Below are positions 60,027 through 64,000 of a DNA stretch of 64,000 nucleotides, piece by piece (the first letter of the stretch is position 1; every line of letters starts with the position of its first letter). The position numbers were made by a program, and so were the translations under genes. The notes below the pieces were generated by a model. That model saw only the letters and a list, made by a program, of their open reading frames with translations. It searched no databases and was not told the origin of the DNA. The stretch covers positions 62,001 through 126,000 of the forward strand of contig NZ_BAABWV010000014.1 in assembly GCF_040365005.1 (NCBI RefSeq), given 5' to 3'. The DNA comes from Antarcticimicrobium sp040365005. Its GTDB lineage: Bacteria > Pseudomonadota > Alphaproteobacteria > Rhodobacterales > Rhodobacteraceae.

Positions 60027-60240
60027 GATCGTTACCTACTCCGACTCACGCCCTGCCGGCGCAGATGTCAGATTGAACACGCCCAAGGATGCGCGCGTCA
60101 AGGTTGCGGGGGAAACAGGGGGCTGGACAGGGTGAGGGGAGGGCGGATGCTCGGAACCACCTTGCCCGACGGGATGTGGCGACTGCCATCGCCCGAGGGC
60201 AGACCGACGGCCCGGAAATCATGGGCACGCGGTTGCGTCA

Positions 60241-60340
60241 GGTGAGAGGCTGGACAACGACCCAAGCGGGGCTCGTTACGGCTGCTTCCTTCCGGATCTG
60301 ACCGGGTTGGCGAGGCGCCTGCCCGCGCCAACCTCTCGAC
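60241..60340 (-). ncRNA. ffs: Signal recognition particle RNA (4.5S type)
   Basis: The invariant SRP core GGTCAGATCCGGAAGGAAGCAGCC lies in the middle on the minus strand, flanked by the paired arms GCCAACC/GGTTGG and the closing stem GAGAGG (60332-60337) with CCTCTC (60244-60249). About 100 nt, a normal bacterial small SRP RNA. Ends are approximate. Confidence 0.93.
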
Positions 60341-60344
60341 GCGC

Positions 60345-60373
60345 AACATAGGCAGTTGTCCTCCGAATGACAA
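60345..60373 (-). promoter_or_regulatory. Candidate promoter of the SRP RNA gene
   Basis: On the minus strand TTGTCA (60373-60368), a 17-bp spacer and TATGTT (60350-60345) lie immediately upstream of the SRP RNA 5' end. Confidence 0.65.
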
Positions 60374-60396
60374 GGGAGGGAGGCGCGGTTTCCGGA

Positions 60397-62226
60397 TCAG
60401 CCGAGCGGCAGCCGCAACCGCAGGAATCCGTCGGGATCGCGCCCGAGGTCGATGATGCCGCGTCCGGCCAATTCGCCCAGGTGGGTGCGGGCGCCGAGGC
60501 CGGTTTGCAGGATCGCGGTGGTCTTCGGCACCGGGGCAAGGCGCCAGGGCGGCGGTGCGGTTTCAAGCGGGTCGCGGGGCAACTCGCCCGCGATGTAGTC
60601 GCGCAGGGCATCGCCGATTCGCAGCGAAGGGAGCGGAATAGGCCGGACCCCGCGCAGCGCGGCAAAGGCGCCGCCACCGGCCGCGCGGTAGCCGTTGAGC
60701 GCGACGGCAAAGCGCTGGTCGGGCGCAAGCGGCCGGCCGTTCCAGGCAAGGTCGCGAATGCGCCCAGCACCATCCGGGCGGGGCGTTCCATCGGGGGTGT
60801 AGAGCGGTGCGGCGGTGACATCCACCGCATAGCTGAGCCCATGCAGCACGTCGAACCCGTGGCCCGGCAGCAGGGGATCGGTCAGCGGCGCATCCGTGCT
60901 GCCCGGTGCGATCTGGTGGAACTGCCCGGCGGCCTGTTCGAGCCAGTCGCGGATCTGCGCTCCGGTCAGCACCACCCCGGCCAGCGTGTTGGGGAACGGA
61001 GACAGGTCGCAGAGGTGCCGCAACCGCAGCGGCCCGGCGGGGACATCGGTGTAATGCGTCGGGCCGCCACGCCCGCCGGTCTTGCCCGGCGCGGCGGCCG
61101 AGAGCAACGGCAGCCCCTCGGCCTCGGTTCCGACCAGATGCGGGCGCAGCGCCGCCGCCTGCGCCGCCGCGACCAGGGCCAGCGCCCGGTCGGGGGCGAA
61201 GAAGCTGAAATAGCTGTGCAGGGGATGCGCGCTCTGGCCTATCGGCGTGCGCAGGGCGGTGCGGGTGGCCTCATGGGCGGGGGCGATCAGCCGGGCCAGC
61301 GCGGGGTCCTCTGCCGCAAGCGGTTGGAGATGCCCGCCCGAATCGCGCCGGGTCACCGGGCGCAGTGCGGCGGTGGCGCGGGCCACGGTCCAGCCTCCGG
61401 CGGTCCGTGCGAGGGCAAGGTCGATCACCCCGAGGTGCGACCCGGCATAGCCCGGCATCACCGCGGGCCGGTCCGGGTCGTCCCAGGTTTGCGCCTCGTG
61501 GCTGTGGCCACCCAGCGCCACGTCGACACCGGGCAGGGCGGCGAGTGTGCGCAGGGCGTTCTCGGCCATGGGCTTGGCGGCGGCGTTGTCGGGCTCGGGG
61601 CCGGTGTGGGCCAGCGCGATGACCAGGTCGCAGCCCGCCTGACGCAACGCGTCGGCCTCGCGTGCGGCGCTTTGCACGATGTCGTCGAACCCGACCCGCC
61701 CCGCCAACAGGGCGCGGTTCCAGATGCCGGTTTGCGGCGGCAGCACCGAGAAGACGCCGATGCGCAGCGGGGCACCGTCCGGTGTCCGGCGGTCTAGGAT
61801 CGCGCGGGGCCGCAGCCCGGCCGGCAGCGCGGTGCCCTTGGGGCGCAGGTTGGCGCAGAGCGCCGGGCAGGGGGCGGCGGCCAAGGCGCGCTCCAGCGCC
61901 TCCAACCCGAAATCGAAATCATGGTTGCCCAGCCCGATGGCGTCATAGCGCAAATGGTCGAAGGCCCGCATCAACGGGTGTGGTCCGGCCCCTGGCGCGG
62001 CGGCGGGTTCGTCCATCGGTGTGCCCTGCATGCCGTCGCCGTTGTCGAACAACAGCACCAGCGCGCTGTCGCGCGCGGCCTCGTCCCGCGCGGTGGCGAT
62101 CAGGCTGGCGATTCGGGTCAGGCCCCGCGCCGGGTCGGGCCGGTCGGCGCCATAATCGAAGCCGGTCAGATGCATGTGCAGGTCGCTGGTTGCGAGGATG
62201 CGCAAGCGGGCGTCTGCGCCGGGCAT
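60397..62226 (-). CDS. 5'-nucleotidase/2',3'-cyclic-nucleotide phosphodiesterase (CpdB-like)
   Basis: 609 aa. N-terminal metallophosphatase (ATSDLHMHLTGFDY, FDNGDGMQGTPM, GLGNHDFDFGLEAL, ALAHTGPEPDN and GGHSHEAQTW) and a C-terminal nucleotidase domain (FPNTLAGVVLTGAQIRDWLE, VALNGYRAAGGGAFA). The layout is that of CpdB, which is exported in E. coli; here no signal peptide follows ATG 62226. Divergent from nudC. Confidence 0.9.
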   Translation of the reverse strand: MPGADARLRILATSDLHMHLTGFDYGADRPDPARGLTRIASLIATARDEAARDSALVLLFDNGDGMQGTPMDEPAAAPGAGPHPLMRAFDHLRYDAIGLGNHDFDFGLEALERALAAAPCPALCANLRPKGTALPAGLRPRAILDRRTPDGAPLRIGVFSVLPPQTGIWNRALLAGRVGFDDIVQSAAREADALRQAGCDLVIALAHTGPEPDNAAAKPMAENALRTLAALPGVDVALGGHSHEAQTWDDPDRPAVMPGYAGSHLGVIDLALARTAGGWTVARATAALRPVTRRDSGGHLQPLAAEDPALARLIAPAHEATRTALRTPIGQSAHPLHSYFSFFAPDRALALVAAAQAAALRPHLVGTEAEGLPLLSAAAPGKTGGRGGPTHYTDVPAGPLRLRHLCDLSPFPNTLAGVVLTGAQIRDWLEQAAGQFHQIAPGSTDAPLTDPLLPGHGFDVLHGLSYAVDVTAAPLYTPDGTPRPDGAGRIRDLAWNGRPLAPDQRFAVALNGYRAAGGGAFAALRGVRPIPLPSLRIGDALRDYIAGELPRDPLETAPPPWRLAPVPKTTAILQTGLGARTHLGELAGRGIIDLGRDPDGFLRLRLPLG

Positions 62227-62416
62227 GGGGCGGCTCCGTTCGGTGAGGGCAGGGCGGTTTCTCCCTTTCAAGCACGAAGCCCGGGCCGGTGAAACCCGCT
62301 TTCGGTTGCAACCTGCCCGTGTCGATGATGCCACGTCGCGCCCGAAAGCGGTTGAGTTGCATCGCGTCGCGTGGCACCGCAGGTTCGGGCGCGATGGACC
62401 GGAAAAGGGGCGGGCG

Positions 62417-63400
62417 ATGAGAACGGCGGAACAGGTGACCTTCGGGGGATCCGGACTGAACCGGGCGGCTGAGATTCGCGGTGACGCCGAGGCGCTGGCG
62501 CGGGCGATGGCCGATCCGGCGGCGCGCTGCCTGCCGATGTGGCGGGGCAAGCCGCTGGTGCGGGGCGTGGGCCTGGATAGGCTCGGGATGATCGAAATGG
62601 ATCACCCTGTCCTGTCGGCGGGGATGGGCAAGGCGGTTCGCGATCCGATCCTGCTGGGGCTGGACGAGGCGGGCGCACCGCTGTTCGCCCGCGACCTGTC
62701 ACGATGGGAGCCGGAGGCGTTGGACTATGGCGCGCTGGGCAGTTTCGTGGACCGCTCGGAACAGCGCCATCCGGACCTGCCGGAGGACACCGCCTTTGCC
62801 GAGTTGCGCCGGGTGATGACCCGCCTCGACCCGCGCGATGCCGAGCTTGCCGCCACCGCCAAGGCGATTATCGGCTGGCATGAAACGCATGGGTTCTGTG
62901 CCCGCTGCGGCGCGGAAAGCGCCATTGAGCAGGCCGGCTGGCAGCGCATCTGCCTGGACTGCGGCGGTCATCATTTCCCGCGCACCGACCCGGTGGTGAT
63001 CATGCTGATCACCCATGGCGAGTCGGTGCTGATGGGGCGCTCGCCCGGTTGGCCCGAGGGGATGTATTCGCTGTTGGCCGGTTTCGTCGAGCCGGGCGAG
63101 ACGCTGGAGGCCGCGGTGCGCCGCGAGGTGATGGAAGAGGCCGGCGTGCCGGTGGGGCGGGTCAGCTATCTCGCCAGCCAGCCATGGCCGTTTCCGGCGT
63201 CGCTCATGTTCGGCTGCGCGGGCGAGGCGCTGGCGCGCGAGATCACCATCGACCCGGTCGAGATCGAGGACGCGATCTGGGTCACGCGCGCCGACATGAT
63301 GACCGCCTTTGCCGGTGAGCACCCGGTGTTGAAGCCGGCGCGAAAAGGCGCAATTGCGCATTTTCTTTTGCAAAACTGGCTTGCGGATACCCTGGATTGA
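62417..63400 (+). CDS. nudC: NAD+ diphosphatase / NADH pyrophosphatase
   Basis: 327 aa Nudix hydrolase splitting NAD(H) and removing NAD caps from RNA. A zinc ribbon (CARCG and CLDCG, residues ~157-180), the Nudix box GFVEPGETLEAAVRREVMEEAG and the NudC hallmark SQPWPFPASLM are all present. The start at ATG 62417 gives MRTAEQVTFGGSGLNRAAE. Followed by an SRPBCC protein gene after 40 bases. Confidence 0.95.
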   Translation: MRTAEQVTFGGSGLNRAAEIRGDAEALARAMADPAARCLPMWRGKPLVRGVGLDRLGMIEMDHPVLSAGMGKAVRDPILLGLDEAGAPLFARDLSRWEPEALDYGALGSFVDRSEQRHPDLPEDTAFAELRRVMTRLDPRDAELAATAKAIIGWHETHGFCARCGAESAIEQAGWQRICLDCGGHHFPRTDPVVIMLITHGESVLMGRSPGWPEGMYSLLAGFVEPGETLEAAVRREVMEEAGVPVGRVSYLASQPWPFPASLMFGCAGEALAREITIDPVEIEDAIWVTRADMMTAFAGEHPVLKPARKGAIAHFLLQNWLADTLD

Positions 63401-63440
63401 AGGGAAACTCGCGGGCGCGTTGAGAGAGGTTGAACCAGGC

Positions 63441-63911
63441 ATGCAGTTTTCGAGCAAGGAAGATATCGACGTCCCCATCGAAGAGGTGTTCGCCGCGATC
63501 AGCGATTTCGACGCTTTCGAGCGGTCGGCGATCCGGCGCGGGGTCGAGGTCGGGCGGGTGGACGAGGCCGCCCCGGTCGCGCCGGGCATGGCGTGGGACG
63601 CCGCCTTTCAACTGCGGGGCAAGCGCCGTGATCTGCACCTGGTCCTGTCCAAGATGACCGCACCGGAGGAAATGCAGTTTGAATCCGAGTCCTCCGGCCT
63701 GACCGGGGTCATGACCGTCGAACTGGTGGCGCTCTCGCCCCAGCGGACGCGTATGGCCATTGTCCTGAACCTGGCGCCAAAGACGCTTTCGGCGCGGCTG
63801 TTCCTGCAGTCGCTGAAGCTGGCCAAGACCTCTCTGACCAAGCGGTTCAAGCTGAAGGTGGCCGAGTTTGCCAAGTCGATCGAGGACAAGCGGACAACCC
63901 GCACGGCCTGA
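63441..63911 (+). CDS. SRPBCC (START-like) family protein
   Basis: 156 aa. MQFSSKEDIDVPIEEVFAAISDFDAFERSAIRRG is the usual N-terminal strand-helix of START-like proteins that bind hydrophobic ligands, with the C-terminal long helix LQSLKLAKTSLTKRFKLKV. No specific ligand is known. It is probably co-transcribed with nudC; a terminator follows. Confidence 0.85.
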   Translation: MQFSSKEDIDVPIEEVFAAISDFDAFERSAIRRGVEVGRVDEAAPVAPGMAWDAAFQLRGKRRDLHLVLSKMTAPEEMQFESESSGLTGVMTVELVALSPQRTRMAIVLNLAPKTLSARLFLQSLKLAKTSLTKRFKLKVAEFAKSIEDKRTTRTA

Positions 63912-63938
63912 CGCCGGCGCGGTGCCGGCGCCCTTTTC
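63912..63938 (+). terminator. Terminator between the SRPBCC gene and the convergent gene
   Basis: CGCCGGC (63912-63918) and GCCGGCG (63924-63930) form a 7-bp stem with loop GCGGT, followed by CCCTTTTC. Confidence 0.7.
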
Positions 63939-63947
63939 GACGTAGGC

Positions 63948-64000
63948 CTAGCCGCGCTCGGAAGCGGCCGGATAGACCCCGAGGATCTTCACGTCGGTGG
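63948..64000 (-). CDS. Probable prephenate dehydratase, C-terminal end only
   Basis: The minus strand reads TDVKILGVYPAASERG followed by TAG (stop at 63950-63948). This resembles the last residues of the ACT domain of prephenate dehydratase, which often ends in VKILGxYPA. Only 16 codons are visible, so the call is tentative. Confidence 0.5.
   Translation of the reverse strand, partial: TDVKILGVYPAASERG

Overview
The window is high-GC alphaproteobacterial chromosome, most likely a Rhodobacteraceae (Roseobacter-type) species. The main grounds are a SAM/SAH riboswitch in front of metK (a class known only from Rhodobacterales), the TrcR/DUF1013 cell-cycle regulator, a COQ9 protein, a non-pyrrolysine MttB-family protein, and the gene orders corC-lnt-metK-trmB and ihfB-lapA-trpF-trpB. 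No tRNA, rRNA, CRISPR array, insertion sequence or prophage was recognised. Genes are dense and mostly housekeeping.

Layout. 1-5.8 kb: end of a CorC-type protein, lnt, riboswitch-metK, trmB, aroA, a small membrane protein and cmk. 6.4-12.2 kb: an aldo/keto reductase, two dispersed palindromic repeats and an acyl-CoA synthetase lie between cmk and rpsA; ihfB and a LapA-type protein follow. 12.2-23.1 kb: trpF-trpB, a run of minus-strand genes (DUF2237, serine hydrolase, pth, rplY, sulfotransferase, FMN hydroxy-acid dehydrogenase, MttB-family), then trpA and ychF. 23.2-30.6 kb: a redox module under a two-component system. 30.7-38.6 kb: a TetR remnant, then a TPP riboswitch and a ten-gene thiamine operon. 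38.8-54.6 kb: phosphoribosyltransferase, YtoQ, GST, mscL, an MscS channel, ald/lrp, ppk2, a P450, mntR/mntH, rpsU, COQ9, two quinone reductases, RNase T2 and trcR. 54.6-64 kb: recR-ybaB and dnaX separated by a GlxA regulator and an isochorismatase-like hydrolase, then a hemerythrin, the SRP RNA, a 5'-nucleotidase-family enzyme, nudC, an SRPBCC protein and the tail of a probable prephenate dehydratase.

The most interesting region is 23.2-30.6 kb. A transmembrane PepSY/flavodoxin/ferredoxin-reductase fusion, an ApbE flavin transferase and an exported DUF2271 protein carrying an ApbE-type attachment motif (D84..T87-G88-A89-S90) look like a flavin-based electron path from cytosolic NAD(P)H to the periplasm. 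Next to them are an exported poly-aspartate protein, a cytochrome b561-like protein, a small PepSY protein and a response regulator/histidine kinase pair. Two 49-bp sites of identical geometry, CTGA-N7-CTGA-N19-TCAG-N7-TCAG, lie in front of the two minus-strand transcription units (27287-27335 and 28442-28490). They are the natural candidates for the response-regulator operators and suggest that the whole block is one regulon.

The thiamine operon joins thiazole synthesis (thiO, thiS, thiG, a ThiF-rhodanese fusion), HMP kinase and coupling (thiD, thiE) and pyrimidine salvage (thiY/thiZ/thiX uptake, tenA). Adjacent genes overlap or abut throughout, and thiC is absent here. All calls are from reading sequence; no database search was run.
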